A stretch of 64,000 nt of DNA from an uncultured Streptomyces sp. (GCF_947488945.1 NZ_CANLBS010000005.1:1-64000); one strand, 5' to 3'. Shown: positions 44,145-52,552, numbered from the stretch's first letter. Program-made: numbers and translations. The notes: generated by a model not told the origin, from the letters alone.

Positions 44145-45233
44145 ATGCGCATACGGGCAGCACTCTCGGAGACCGCGGACGGTCCGTTCACCGTCCGCGA
44201 CCTCGATCTCGACCCACCCCGCGCCGACGAGATCCTGGTGCGGATCACCGCGGCGGGCATCTGCCACACCGACCTGAGCATGCGCCGCACCTGGCCGCCC
44301 ACGCGATTCCCGATGGTCTTCGGTCACGAGGGCGCCGGTGTCGTGGAGGCCGTGGGCGCCGACGTGACCACGGTGGCCCCCGGCGACAGCGTCTGCCTCA
44401 GCTACCGCAGCTGCGGGGCGTGCGAGCAGTGCGCCGCCGGCCACCCCGCGTACTGCCGCGATTCCCGCCTCAACACCTCGGGCGGACGCGCGGACGGCTC
44501 GACCGCGCTCTCCCTGGACGGCGCCCCGGTACACGGCGACTTCTTCGGCCAGTCCAGCTTCGCCACGTACGCCCTCGCCCACGAACGCAACACGGTGAAG
44601 GTCCCGTCCGACCTGGACCCCGTCATCGTCGCGCCCCTCGGTTGCAGCGTGCAGACCGGGGCCGGGACGGTGCTCAACGTGCTCGAACCCGAGCCGGGCA
44701 GCACGGTGACGGTCTTCGGGGCCGGCGGCGTCGGCCTCACCGCCGTGATGGCGGCCGTCGCGAGCGGCTGCCGTGTCGTCGCCGTGGATCCGGTGCCCGC
44801 CCGCCGCGCGCTCGCTGAGGAACTCGGCGCCGCCGCCACCGTCGACCCGACGGACGGCTCCGACACGGCGGCCGCGGTACGCCGGTCCACCGCAGGCGGC
44901 TCCCCGTACGCGATCGACACCACCGGCCGGCCCCGGGTGATCACCCAGGCCATCGAATCCCTGCGTCGGCAGGGGCAGTTGGCGCTGGTGGGCATGGGCG
45001 GAAAGGCGGAGTTCGACATCATGACCGTGATGGCCAAGGGCCTGCGTCTGCGCGGCGTCATCGAGGGCGACGCCGACCCCGCCGTGTTCGTGCCCCGGCT
45101 GGTCGAGCTGTACCGGGCGGGTCGGCTGCCGCTGAACCGGCTCATCACCCGGTTCCCGTTCGCGGCCATCGAGGACGCCGCCCAGTCGGCCGCGTCCGGC
45201 AAGACAATCAAGCCGGTTCTCACCTTCGGCTGA
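44145..45233 (+). CDS. Zinc-dependent alcohol dehydrogenase, aryl-alcohol/XylB-like (362 aa)
   Basis: MDR-family dehydrogenase, NAD-linked. Catalytic zinc: Cys in 'AAGICHTDLSMRR' and 'FGHEGAGVVEAVG'. Structural zinc: 'SCGACEQCAAGHPAYC' (four Cys). Cofactor: 'VTVFGAGGVGLTAVMAAVAS' with acidic 'VVAVDPVPAR' favouring NAD. 'GDFFGQSSFATYALAHERNT' is typical of aryl-alcohol and benzyl-alcohol dehydrogenases. The start is uncertain between ATG 44145 and a few codons downstream; no strong Shine-Dalgarno. It follows the GXWXG gene in the same direction. The substrate is inferred only at class level. Confidence 0.9.
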   Translation: MRIRAALSETADGPFTVRDLDLDPPRADEILVRITAAGICHTDLSMRRTWPPTRFPMVFGHEGAGVVEAVGADVTTVAPGDSVCLSYRSCGACEQCAAGHPAYCRDSRLNTSGGRADGSTALSLDGAPVHGDFFGQSSFATYALAHERNTVKVPSDLDPVIVAPLGCSVQTGAGTVLNVLEPEPGSTVTVFGAGGVGLTAVMAAVASGCRVVAVDPVPARRALAEELGAAATVDPTDGSDTAAAVRRSTAGGSPYAIDTTGRPRVITQAIESLRRQGQLALVGMGGKAEFDIMTVMAKGLRLRGVIEGDADPAVFVPRLVELYRAGRLPLNRLITRFPFAAIEDAAQSAASGKTIKPVLTFG

Positions 45234-45352
45234 CCGCCCCGGCCGTCGGGCCTGTGGACCAAGGACCCCGCCCGGCCGCGCCGGACCGAGCCCCCGGCCC
45301 GGCGCGGTCCGTTCCGCCGGACCGGACGGGCCTGCCGAACCGGACCGGCCGT

Positions 45353-46180
45353 TCACTCCGCCGCCGCGGACTTCACCGCCCGGGCGACCTGTGCGCGCAG
45401 TGCGGCGAACTCCCGCGACCCGCGCAGTTCGTCGCCGCCCACACCGGTGCGCGGGAGCGTGATCGGCAGGTCCAGGGCGACCCTGCCGGGGTGCCGGGTC
45501 AGCACCACGATGCGAGAACCGAGGAACACCGCCTCGTCGGCCGAGTGGGTCACGAAGACGGTGGTCCGGCCGGTCTGCGCGGCCACCTGGCGGATGTCCT
45601 CCTGGAGGCGTTCCCGGGTCAGCGCGTCGAGCGCGGCGAACGGTTCGTCGAGCAGCAGGAGCGGGTTCTTTGCCGCCAGTGCGCGCGCGATGGCCACGCG
45701 CTGCTGCTGGCCGCCGGAGATCTCCCAGATGCGGCGGTCCCCCGCACGGTCGAGTCCCACCCGCGACAGCAATTCCGCCGCACGGGCGGACCGGCCGGCG
45801 CGCCCGGCCCCCGCGTAGCGCAGGGCCAGCTCGACGTTGCCCCGCACCGTGCGCCAGGGGAACAGCCGCGGGGTCTGGAAGACCACCCCGGCGGTGTGCC
45901 CGGGGCTCGGCCGCTCGCCCGACACCGTGACCGCGCCGGCGGTGGGCCGCTCGAAGCCTGCGATCAGGCGCAGCAGAGTGCTCTTGCCGCAGCCGGAAGC
46001 GCCCACCAGGACCAGGAACTCGCCGGCGGGCACCGTCAGGTCCACCGGCCCCACGGCGGTGACGGCCGCGTCGCCCCGGCCGTAGCGGTGGGTGACCCGG
46101 TCGATCCGGATCGCCCCACCGGTCTGCGGCGCGCTCCCGTCCGGGACGGCTGCCGCGCTCTTCAGGTCACTTGAGGACAT
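45353..46180 (-). CDS. ABC transporter ATP-binding protein, nitrate/taurine/sulfonate type (275 aa)
   Basis: Energising subunit of the importer. Walker A '[19 protein letters not shown]', Q-loop '[14 protein letters not shown]', signature '[15 protein letters not shown]', Walker B '[12 protein letters not shown]', H-switch '[12 protein letters not shown]'. The 'LFPW' after the Q-loop is typical of the SsuB/TauB/NrtD subclass. ATG 46180 overlaps the binding-protein stop by 14 bases, so it is translationally coupled. Third gene of the operon and under the leader-peptide region at 48281. Confidence 0.92.
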   Translation of the reverse strand: MSSSDLKSAAAVPDGSAPQTGGAIRIDRVTHRYGRGDAAVTAVGPVDLTVPAGEFLVLVGASGCGKSTLLRLIAGFERPTAGAVTVSGERPSPGHTAGVVFQTPRLFPWRTVRGNVELALRYAGAGRAGRSARAAELLSRVGLDRAGDRRIWEISGGQQQRVAIARALAAKNPLLLLDEPFAALDALTRERLQEDIRQVAAQTGRTTVFVTHSADEAVFLGSRIVVLTRHPGRVALDLPITLPRTGVGGDELRGSREFAALRAQVARAVKSAAAE

Positions 46181-47219
46181 CGGGCAGGCCCTTCAGATAG
46201 AAGGCCGCGGACACCGCGTCCGCGGTCGGAGCGGCCTCGACCTGCTTCTGCGCGGCGAGGAAGCGGCCGGTGTCGGTGACATACGCCAGCAGCTTTCCGG
46301 GGGCGCCGTCGGTGCCCAGCCAGTCGGCGGACGAGACCTCCTCCGGGGTGAGGAAAACGCCCTGGGAGAGCTGGGCACCGGCGTCCTCGGTGCTGATGCC
46401 GAGCTCCGCCGCGATGGCCTTGACCGAGCCGTCGGGGTCGGACTTGATCCGGCGAAGCGCGTCCGCCTGCACACCCCGCCAGACATCGATCGTCTTCGGG
46501 TCCCTCGCGATCAGTTCGTCCGAGACGACCGCCAGGTCCAGCGTCGGCTTGCCCGCGGTGCCGATCTCCTTGCTGCTGGTGATCTGGACCCCTGTCCGGC
46601 GGAGTTCGTCCAGGGTGGGCAGCCAGACGTAGGCGGCGTCGATGTCCCCGCGCTGCCAGGCGGCGAGGATCGCCTGAGGCTGGAGGTCGATCAGTTGCAC
46701 CTCGGACGCCTCGACGCCGGCCGTGTCCAGCGCCGCGAGCAGACTGTAGTGCGAGGTGGAGGCGAAGGGGGTCGCCACCTTCTTCCCCTTGAGACCGGCC
46801 ACATCGGTGATGCCGGACTCCTTGCGCGCCACCAGGGCCTCGTTCTCACCGGCCACGTCAAGGATGAAGGCGACCTTGTACGGGATCGGCGAGGCGCCGG
46901 AGATGCCGCGGGCGAAGGGGCTCGATCCGAGGGCGGCGATGTCCAGGGACTTGCCCAGGAAGGCCTGGTTGACGCTGGCGCCGGAGTCGAACTTGATCCA
47001 GGTGATCTTGTGGTCCGGCAGCGCCTTCTCCAGCAGCCTCCGGTTCTTCACGATCAGGTCGCCGCTGGGGAAGGCGAAGTAGCCGATGCGCAGGGTCTTG
47101 GCTCCCCCGGCCCCGTCGGCGTCGTCCGAGGAGCAGCCGGTGACACCGACGGAGAGTGCGGCGAGGGCTCCGGCGAGGAGGGTGCGGCGGGACGGTCCTG
47201 CGGGACGGGAGCGGGACAT
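46167..47219 (-). CDS. ABC substrate-binding lipoprotein, taurine/sulfonate (TauA/SsuA) type (350 aa)
   Basis: Extracytoplasmic binding protein. The signal has a twin-arginine-like 'SRRTLLAGALAALSVG' and a lipobox ending in 'VTGC', so it is probably a Tat-exported lipoprotein. Body: 'LRIGYFAFPSGDLIVKNRRL', 'SGASVNQAFLGKSLDIAALG' and 'AAWQRGDIDAAYVWLPTLDE' are hallmark motifs of NMT1/OpuAC-like binding proteins for sulfonates. AAAGG precedes ATG 47219. It lies 73 bp after the permease gene. The organosulfur ligand is inferred from family and from the Cys-rich leader upstream. Confidence 0.9.
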   Translation of the reverse strand: MSRSRPAGPSRRTLLAGALAALSVGVTGCSSDDADGAGGAKTLRIGYFAFPSGDLIVKNRRLLEKALPDHKITWIKFDSGASVNQAFLGKSLDIAALGSSPFARGISGASPIPYKVAFILDVAGENEALVARKESGITDVAGLKGKKVATPFASTSHYSLLAALDTAGVEASEVQLIDLQPQAILAAWQRGDIDAAYVWLPTLDELRRTGVQITSSKEIGTAGKPTLDLAVVSDELIARDPKTIDVWRGVQADALRRIKSDPDGSVKAIAAELGISTEDAGAQLSQGVFLTPEEVSSADWLGTDGAPGKLLAYVTDTGRFLAAQKQVEAAPTADAVSAAFYLKGLPDVLK

Positions 47220-47292
47220 CGGGGTGCCTTTCTGGGGGCGGGAAGAGGGAAGACCGAACGGGGGTGTGCGCCCGGGAGAGACCGCGGGCGGA

Positions 47293-48165
47293 TCAGGCGC
47301 GTCCGCGCCAGGGGACGGCGGCGCGTTCCAGACGCAGCAGCAGGGCGTCGATGGCGAGCCCGGAGGCGCCGATGGCGATGATGCCGACGATGACGACCGG
47401 GGTGTTGTTGTAGTTGGCGGCGTCCTTGACCATGCCGCCGATGCCGGGCAGCCCGTTGACCAACTCGGCCGCGACCAGGGAGGAGTAGGCCACTCCGACG
47501 GCCAGCCGGACCCCGGTGAACGTCTCCGGGAGGGCGGACGGCACGACGACGTCCCGGATCACGTCCCACCGGGACGCGCCGAGTGCGCGGGCGGCCTCCA
47601 CCAGGCTCTGCGAGACCGCGGCGACGGCCGTGGTGGTGGACACCGCCACCGGCGGGAAGGCGGCGACGGCGAGCAGCGTGATCTTCGGTTCCTCGTCGAT
47701 GCCCAGCCAGATGATGAGCAGCGAGAAGTAGGCCAGCGGGGGCAGCGTCCGCAGGAAGGTGATCCAGGGCTCGAACAGGGAGCGCACCCAGCCGACGGTT
47801 CCCATCACGAGGCCGAAGACGACGCCGAGGACGATGCCGACCCCGGCGCCGAACGCGATCCGGCGCAGGCTGATGCCCAGGTGCTCGACGAGCGTGGTGC
47901 CGTTGTATCCCCGGACCCCGTCGTGCGTGGTGGAGACGTCGACGAACGCCTTCCAGACGGTGGCGGGACGCGGCACCAGCGTCTCGCTCCAGGTCCCGGC
48001 GGCAGCCGTCAGTTGCCACAGGGCCAGGAAGAACAGCAGCGATCCCAGTGGCAGGGCAGCCCGGTGCACGAGCGTGCGCAGGCTTCGCCGCCGGGGGCGG
48101 GCTATCCGCCTTTCCTCCGACATATCGGTCTTCTCAACGGGTGACACGCTGGGTGTCGTCGACAC
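47293..48165 (-). CDS. ABC transporter permease, taurine/sulfonate (TauC/SsuC) type (290 aa)
   Basis: Membrane subunit with about six helices ('LGSLLFFLALWQLTAAAGT', 'VGIVLGVVFGLVMGTVGWV', 'VVIVGIIAIGASGLAIDALL'). The EAA cytoplasmic loop is 'VEAARALGASRWDVIRDVVV'. GTG 48165 is chosen because GGAGG lies 6 nt upstream; ATG 48123 is an alternative 14 codons later. First structural gene of the operon. The 115-bp stretch between it and the Cys-rich leader ORF contains the hairpin at 48233, the presumed attenuation structure. Confidence 0.9.
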   Translation of the reverse strand: MSTTPSVSPVEKTDMSEERRIARPRRRSLRTLVHRAALPLGSLLFFLALWQLTAAAGTWSETLVPRPATVWKAFVDVSTTHDGVRGYNGTTLVEHLGISLRRIAFGAGVGIVLGVVFGLVMGTVGWVRSLFEPWITFLRTLPPLAYFSLLIIWLGIDEEPKITLLAVAAFPPVAVSTTTAVAAVSQSLVEAARALGASRWDVIRDVVVPSALPETFTGVRLAVGVAYSSLVAAELVNGLPGIGGMVKDAANYNNTPVVIVGIIAIGASGLAIDALLLRLERAAVPWRGRA

Positions 48166-48232
48166 GGATGGCCTCCACCTGGGCGCCGGAACGAACGCGT
48201 CCGGGATCAGCGGATCCGGGAAACGCGGAGCG

Positions 48233-48251
48233 GGCGCCGCTCAGCGGCGCC
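48233..48251 (-). promoter_or_regulatory. Hairpin between Cys-rich leader ORF and sulfonate operon
   Basis: Perfect 8-bp stem (GGCGCCGC/GCGGCGCC), 3-nt loop, 29 nt after the leader stop codon and 67 nt before the permease GTG. Suited to be an attenuator or RBS-masking structure whose folding depends on the ribosome position on the leader. Confidence 0.5.
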
Positions 48252-48280
48252 GTAAAGGGAGAAAGATCGCGGTTCGTTCG

Positions 48281-48355
48281 CTACCGGCGACAACAGGGAG
48301 CCGCGCGTCGGCACAGGTCGATGACCAGGCGTCGCACCAGGGGCTCGTGATTCAT
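48281..48355 (-). CDS. Cys-rich leader peptide, putative attenuator of the sulfonate ABC operon (24 aa)
   Basis: Small ORF beginning MNHEPLVRRLVIDLCRR and ending AAPCCRR, then TAG. The start 'LVxRxxIDLCR' and the CC near the stop match the pattern of leader peptides found upstream of sulfur-assimilation and sulfonate-transport genes in actinomycetes. Three of 24 residues are Cys, two adjacent, four codons from the stop. A predicted promoter would start RNA at the A of ATG 48355, so it is probably leaderless; an in-frame ATG at 48364 is an alternative. When Cys-tRNA is scarce, ribosomes would stall at CC and change folding of the downstream RNA. The mechanism is inferred by analogy with mycobacterial polycysteine leaders. 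Confidence 0.65.
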   Translation of the reverse strand: MNHEPLVRRLVIDLCRRAAPCCRR

Positions 48356-48363
48356 GGGGCCCA

Positions 48364-48392
48364 TTTCTACAACAGCCGGGGCCCGACGCCAA
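48364..48392 (-). promoter_or_regulatory. Predicted promoter of the leader ORF and sulfonate operon
   Basis: On the minus strand TTGGCG (48387-48392), 17-bp spacer, TAGAAA (48364-48369). The first A of the leader ATG (48355) is 9 nt past the -10, a spacing compatible with a leaderless message. Confidence 0.5.
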
Positions 48393-48446
48393 TACCTGTC
48401 CCATCCCCTGGAACGAATGTCTCACCCGGCCACGCCTGACGGCGCG

Positions 48447-49451
48447 TCACCTCTCTTGCGGGCGAGGCATCCTGAACCTGCGACGGTAGGCGCTGGGCGT
48501 CGTGTGCACCCGCCGCCGGAACGCCCGCACCAGGGTGTCCGTCGTGCCGAATCCGCACGCGGAAGCGATGCCGGCGAGCGTGGCGTCCGAGGATTCGAGC
48601 AGCCGGCGGGCCTTCTCGACCCGCGCGGATTCGATGTAGGCGTGCGGGGTGGTGCCCAGCTCGGTCTTGAAGAGCCGGGTCAGGTGCCGGTCGCTGACAT
48701 GGGCGTGGGCCGCGAGGTCCGCGACGGTCAACGGCGCGTCGAGGTGCCGCATGACGTGGTGCCGGAGGTCCTCGATCCTCCGCGTCGAGGAGAGTTGCTC
48801 CAGCGGGACGCTGAACTGGCTCTGGCCGCTGGGCCGTTTGACGTACATGACGAGCTGGCGGGCGACCCGCAGCGCGATCTCCTCACCGAGGTCGTCGGCG
48901 ACCAGGGCCAGGGACAGATCGAGGCAGGCGCTGATCCCCGCGCCGGTCCACACGTCGCCCTCGCGGATGAAGATGGGGTCGGCGTCCACTTCGACGGCCG
49001 GGTTCTCCTCGGCGAGCTGCCGCGCCGTCGACCAGTGCGTGGTGGCCCGCTTGCCGTCGAGCAGGCCGGCCGCGGCGAGGAGGTGCGCTCCGACGCAGAC
49101 GGAGGCGACCCGGTGCGCCCGGTCCGCGAGGACCTTCACCCAGCCGACGAGCCCGGGGTCGACCACGGCGCGCACCCGTCGGTCGCCGTCCGCCTCGACC
49201 GAGCCGGGCACGATGAGCGTGTCGATGGCCCCCGTCGCCACCTGCGGGAACGTGAGGTCCGGGAGGATCCGCACCCCGGCGGCGGTGGTGACCGGTGCCA
49301 TGCTCGCGGACGCCAGTACCACCCGGTAGCCGGCGGCGTCGCCTCCCTCGCGCCGCGCGAGGGAGAACACCTCGGGCGGCCCGGTGACGTCGAGCAGGTC
49401 GACCCCCTCGAACAGGACGACGACGACCAGCCTCCCCGCGTACTCCGCCAC
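48447..49451 (-). CDS. GlxA/FtrA-type regulator: DJ-1/PfpI domain plus AraC HTH (334 aa)
   Basis: Transcriptional activator with an amidase-like sensor. Residues 1-190: DJ-1/PfpI fold ('LVVVVLFEGVDLLDVTGPPE', 'RVASVCVGAHLLAAAGLLDG' with the nucleophile-elbow Cys). Residues 225-330: two AraC HTH motifs ('LTVADLAAHAHVSDRHLTRL', 'LAGIASACGFGTTDTLVRAF'). GTG 49451 has GGGGAGCAGG upstream. It is divergent from a cysteine hydrolase (49615), a common pairing in which the regulator controls the hydrolase. The inducer is unknown. Confidence 0.9.
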   Translation of the reverse strand: MAEYAGRLVVVVLFEGVDLLDVTGPPEVFSLARREGGDAAGYRVVLASASMAPVTTAAGVRILPDLTFPQVATGAIDTLIVPGSVEADGDRRVRAVVDPGLVGWVKVLADRAHRVASVCVGAHLLAAAGLLDGKRATTHWSTARQLAEENPAVEVDADPIFIREGDVWTGAGISACLDLSLALVADDLGEEIALRVARQLVMYVKRPSGQSQFSVPLEQLSSTRRIEDLRHHVMRHLDAPLTVADLAAHAHVSDRHLTRLFKTELGTTPHAYIESARVEKARRLLESSDATLAGIASACGFGTTDTLVRAFRRRVHTTPSAYRRRFRMPRPQER

Positions 49452-49614
49452 CCCTGCTCCCCTTCCCCACCGGCATGCACCGCGCGATGTCCGGATCTGC
49501 ATGTTAGCCGTCATTGCCGACACCGGGCCCGGCCCGTAGCGTCGACGGTGCGCCCGGCCGCTCGCCGGGGGCCACGACACCACATCCCGCACCCGCACCG
49601 AAGGCGGTACAGCC

Positions 49615-50199
49615 ATGCCCGGAACCACCCTGCGCGAGCTCAACGGTCTGCCCGGCGCCCCCGCGAAGCTCGCCGGTTCGACGCTGCTCCTGATCGACTT
49701 CCAGAACACCTACACCCGTGGCGTGCTGGAGCTGGAGGGATGGGAGTCCTCGCTCGACGCCGCCGCCCGCCTGCTCGCCCGGGCCCGCCGGGAAGGCACG
49801 CCGGTCGTGCACGTCGTCCACGACTCGGGCGCGGGCAGTCTCTACGACGTCCGCGCGGAGTCCGGCGCGATCCATCCCCGGCTCACCCCCGCCGACGGCG
49901 AACACGTCGTCGTCAAGGAGGCCCCGGACGCGTTCGTCGGCACCGACCTCGCTTCCCGGATCCCCGAGGGGCAGGACGTCGTCATCGCCGGCTGGATGAC
50001 GCACATGTGCGTGACGTTCACCGCGCAGGGCGCCTTCCTGCGCGGCAACCGTCCCACCGTCGTCGCCGAGGCCACGGCCACCCGCGCCGTTCCCGCGCTC
50101 GGCGCCGACGTCGAGGCGCACCACCTCCACCGCGGCGCCCTGGCGACCATCGCCGACCTCTACGGGGTCGTCGTCGCCACCGCCGAGGACCTCGGCTGA
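49615..50199 (+). CDS. Cysteine hydrolase, isochorismatase-like family (194 aa)
   Basis: Rossmann-like hydrolase of the isochorismatase/nicotinamidase superfamily, acting on amides, imino-carbonyl or isochorismate-type substrates. The catalytic triad is visible: Asp in 'LLIDFQNTYTRG' (residue 27 or 28), Lys in 'HVVVKEAPDAFVGTDL' (near 102), Cys in 'GWMTHMCVTFTAQGA' (near 136), with the preceding cis-peptide region 'VIAGW'. The length is normal (180-210). It is divergent from the GlxA regulator, starting 163 bp from it. No signal peptide. Confidence 0.9.
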   Translation: MPGTTLRELNGLPGAPAKLAGSTLLLIDFQNTYTRGVLELEGWESSLDAAARLLARARREGTPVVHVVHDSGAGSLYDVRAESGAIHPRLTPADGEHVVVKEAPDAFVGTDLASRIPEGQDVVIAGWMTHMCVTFTAQGAFLRGNRPTVVAEATATRAVPALGADVEAHHLHRGALATIADLYGVVVATAEDLG

Positions 50200-50451
50200 G
50201 GCCGGGCGGGGCGGTCGCTGCTCCTTCGGCGGAGGTTCGCCGGGTGCCCGCGTCCTGTTCCGTGCGTGCACCCCTCGATGCTCTCCCTGCCCCGTTCCGT
50301 CGCTCCGGACGCTGCTCCGGAACGCGTCCGGCGTCCGCCCTATGATGTGAGATCCCTCGTCGCGCGCCGCCGGACCTCCGCCCCTCGTGGACCGCGGTCG
50401 GCACCCGTGACCTGGGAAGACCCCCGCCCCGCGCCTCCGGAAAGGCACCCG

Positions 50452-50796
50452 ATGACCCAGCCCAGCCCCTCCCCCGTCGTACGTGACGTGGCCGACCGGC
50501 ACCGTTACGAGATCCTCGTCGACGGCGTCCGCGCCGGGCTCACCGCCTACCGCGACCGCGACGCGCAGCGGGTGTTCTTCCACACCGAGGTCGACGACGC
50601 GTTCGCGGGCCAGGGGCTGGCCGGTGTCCTCGTCCAGCAGGCGCTGGAGGACGTCCGGGCCTCCGGAAAGCGGATCGTTCCGGTCTGCCCGTACGTCGCC
50701 AAGTTCCTCAAGAAGCACGAGGAGTTCGCCGACCTCACCGACCCGGTCACCCCGGAGGTCCTGGAGTGGCTGGAGACCGCCCTCGGCGGCCACTGA
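50452..50796 (+). CDS. GNAT-type N-acetyltransferase, YjdJ/Gtn10-like short form (114 aa)
   Basis: Minimal acetyl-CoA-binding GNAT domain. 'YEILVDGVRAGLTAYRDRDA' (first strands), 'VFFHTEVDDAFAGQGLAGVL' with the R/Q-x-x-G-x-A/G acetyl-CoA loop, and 'IVPVCPYVAKFLKKHEEFAD' match the family of about 100 residues often called Acetyltransf_CG. The frame is open to 50266, but ATG 50452 has GGAAAGG 8-10 nt upstream and matches family length. A TATGAT at 50341 could be its -10. Acceptor unknown. Confidence 0.88.
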   Translation: MTQPSPSPVVRDVADRHRYEILVDGVRAGLTAYRDRDAQRVFFHTEVDDAFAGQGLAGVLVQQALEDVRASGKRIVPVCPYVAKFLKKHEEFADLTDPVTPEVLEWLETALGGH

Positions 50797-50812
50797 GCCG
50801 GCCCGCGCCCCC

Positions 50813-50899
50813 GGCCCGGACCGTCTCCACAGGCCCGGACCGTCTCCCTTGGCCCGGACCGTCTCCCCCGTTCCGGACCGGCCCGGACCGGCCCGGCCC
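50813..50899. repeat. 19-bp tandem repeat, three units plus decayed 10-bp units
   Basis: GGCCCGGACCGTCTCCNNN at 50813, 50832 and 50851, followed by shortened GGCCCGGACC units at 50870-50899. The array fills the gap between the convergent GNAT and GH43 genes. The repeated GGTCCGGGCC/GGCCCGGACC pairs could form alternative hairpins and may stand in for a terminator. Confidence 0.8.
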
Positions 50900-50933
50900 T
50901 GGGCGCCGGCCGAGGAGCGGTCCCGTCGGCCCG

Positions 50934-52472
50934 TCAGGCCCGGCTCAGCTCGCACCAGTCGAAGGCGGCGCTGCCCCGCGTCGCGTACATGCCGATGACC
51001 CGGCCGGTGAAGCCGCCCGCGACCTCGGTGGTGAGGTAGCGGCCGTCGAGTTCGGCCAGTACCTCGAACGTGCCGTCGGCCCGCTCGTGGCCCAGCCGCA
51101 GGGTGTCCGGGCCGCCGATCCGCAGACCGCTGGGCGGCTCGGCCTCCGGGTCGGCGGGGCGTACGGTGACGGTGGGCGGCAGGACGCCGGTGGTGGTGAC
51201 GTCGATCCGCAGCGTCACCGGCCCCGGCCCGACCCGCCGTTCCGCGACGGTCTGGCGCAGAGGGCCGATACGGGCGACCGCGCGCACCGTGTCGCCCTCC
51301 CGCTCCACCTGGTAGTGGTGCGCCTCGTCGAGCCGTACGGCCAGTCCGCCCCTGCCGTCCGCGCCGGTGTCGATCCGGGTGCGGGCGGAGCAGTCGGCGT
51401 CCTGCTGGCGCCGTCCGACGAACACCCCGCCGGGCCGGTCGAGGCCCTCCGCGCGGGCGTGCAGCACCAGGTGTCCGGGGAGTTCGCCGGGGCGCACCGC
51501 CGCCGGGTCCATCCGGCGCGGTGACACCCAGCACGGGGCGAGTTCCGGCGCGTCGAAGTCGTCGCGCGTCGGCTCTTCGGGCCACGGATGAGGGGTCAAC
51601 GCCGGTGCCTCGCAGCTGAGTTCGGGGCTTTCCGGCAGTGGCCAGCCGTCCTCCCACCGCACCGGCACGAGGAAGGTCTCCCGGCCCATTCCGTGGAACT
51701 CGGGTGTGTCGCCGCGCGGGCGGGTCCCCAGCAGCACCATCCACCAGGTGCCGTCCCCGGCCTGCACCAGGTCGCCGTGGCCGGTGCTCTGCACGGGGTG
51801 CGACGTGCTGCGGTGGGAGAGCACCGGGTTGTCCGGATGCGGCTCGAAGGGTCCGGGCAGAGTGCGGGCGCGGGCCACCGACATGGCGTGCCCGCGCTCC
51901 GTGCCGCCCTCCGACAGCAACAGGTACCACCACTCGCCGATCCGGTACAGGTGCGGCCCCTCCGGGTACTTCAGGCCGCTGCCCGACCACATGGCCACGG
52001 GCTCACCGAGCACCCGGCCGGTCTCCGGATCGATCCGGACCGCGCGGATGCCGCCGTGGGAGAAGACGCACCAGCAGTCGCCCCGCTCGTCCCAGACGAG
52101 GTCGGGGTCGATGCCCGGGAGGTCGACGGGAACGGGGTCGGACCAGGGTCCGGCCGGGTCCTCCGCCGTCACCAGGACGTTGCCCGGTCCGCCGACGACG
52201 GTCGTGATCATCCAGAACCGGCCGTCGTGGTACCGCAGCGTCGGCGCGTAGACCCCGCAGGAGGACGGCACCTCGTCGGCCAGCTCCAACTGGTCGGGGC
52301 GGCCGAGGGCGTGGCCGATCAGCCGCCAGTGCACGAGGTCACGGCTGTGCCGGACCGGCACGCCGGGCACGTACTCGAAGCTCGACGTCGCCAGGTAGTA
52401 GTCGTCGCCGGCCCGGCAGATGCTGGGATCGGGGCTGAAGCCGGGTATCACGGGGTTCTCGAACAGCGTCAT
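50934..52472 (-). CDS. GH43 beta-xylosidase/alpha-arabinofuranosidase, intracellular (512 aa)
   Basis: Cytoplasmic (no signal peptide) exo-glycosidase of the GH43 subfamily 11/12 type. Propeller catalytic residues: Asp in 'GFSPDPSICRAGDDYYLATS' (near residue 14), Asp in 'PGIDPDLVWDERG' (near 125), Glu in 'GSGLKYPEGPHLYRIG' (near 180). 'HSTGHGDLVQ'-like segment 'QSTGHGDLVQAGDGTWWMVL' is also typical. Residues 320-512 form the C-terminal beta-sandwich found in xylosidases ('FVGRRQQDADCSARTRID'). ATG 52472 has GGAGG 7 nt upstream. A palindrome GAAGCGCTTC lies 70 bp upstream. Confidence 0.92.
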   Translation of the reverse strand: MTLFENPVIPGFSPDPSICRAGDDYYLATSSFEYVPGVPVRHSRDLVHWRLIGHALGRPDQLELADEVPSSCGVYAPTLRYHDGRFWMITTVVGGPGNVLVTAEDPAGPWSDPVPVDLPGIDPDLVWDERGDCWCVFSHGGIRAVRIDPETGRVLGEPVAMWSGSGLKYPEGPHLYRIGEWWYLLLSEGGTERGHAMSVARARTLPGPFEPHPDNPVLSHRSTSHPVQSTGHGDLVQAGDGTWWMVLLGTRPRGDTPEFHGMGRETFLVPVRWEDGWPLPESPELSCEAPALTPHPWPEEPTRDDFDAPELAPCWVSPRRMDPAAVRPGELPGHLVLHARAEGLDRPGGVFVGRRQQDADCSARTRIDTGADGRGGLAVRLDEAHHYQVEREGDTVRAVARIGPLRQTVAERRVGPGPVTLRIDVTTTGVLPPTVTVRPADPEAEPPSGLRIGGPDTLRLGHERADGTFEVLAELDGRYLTTEVAGGFTGRVIGMYATRGSAAFDWCELSRA

Positions 52473-52542
52473 GCGCGTCCTCCGGAGGGTCCTGGGCGGT
52501 GGGGGCGGGGGTCGGTCACGGTGCGACCGCACCCACGTCGTT

Positions 52543-52552
52543 GAAGCGCTTC
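52543..52552. promoter_or_regulatory. LacI-type palindrome GAAGCGCTTC upstream of GH43 xylosidase
   Basis: A 10-bp perfect palindrome, with outer T...A symmetry interrupted by one mismatched pair. It is centred about 75 bp before the xylosidase start. It shares the AGCGCT core with the operators at 35797 and 38806. Confidence 0.6.
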
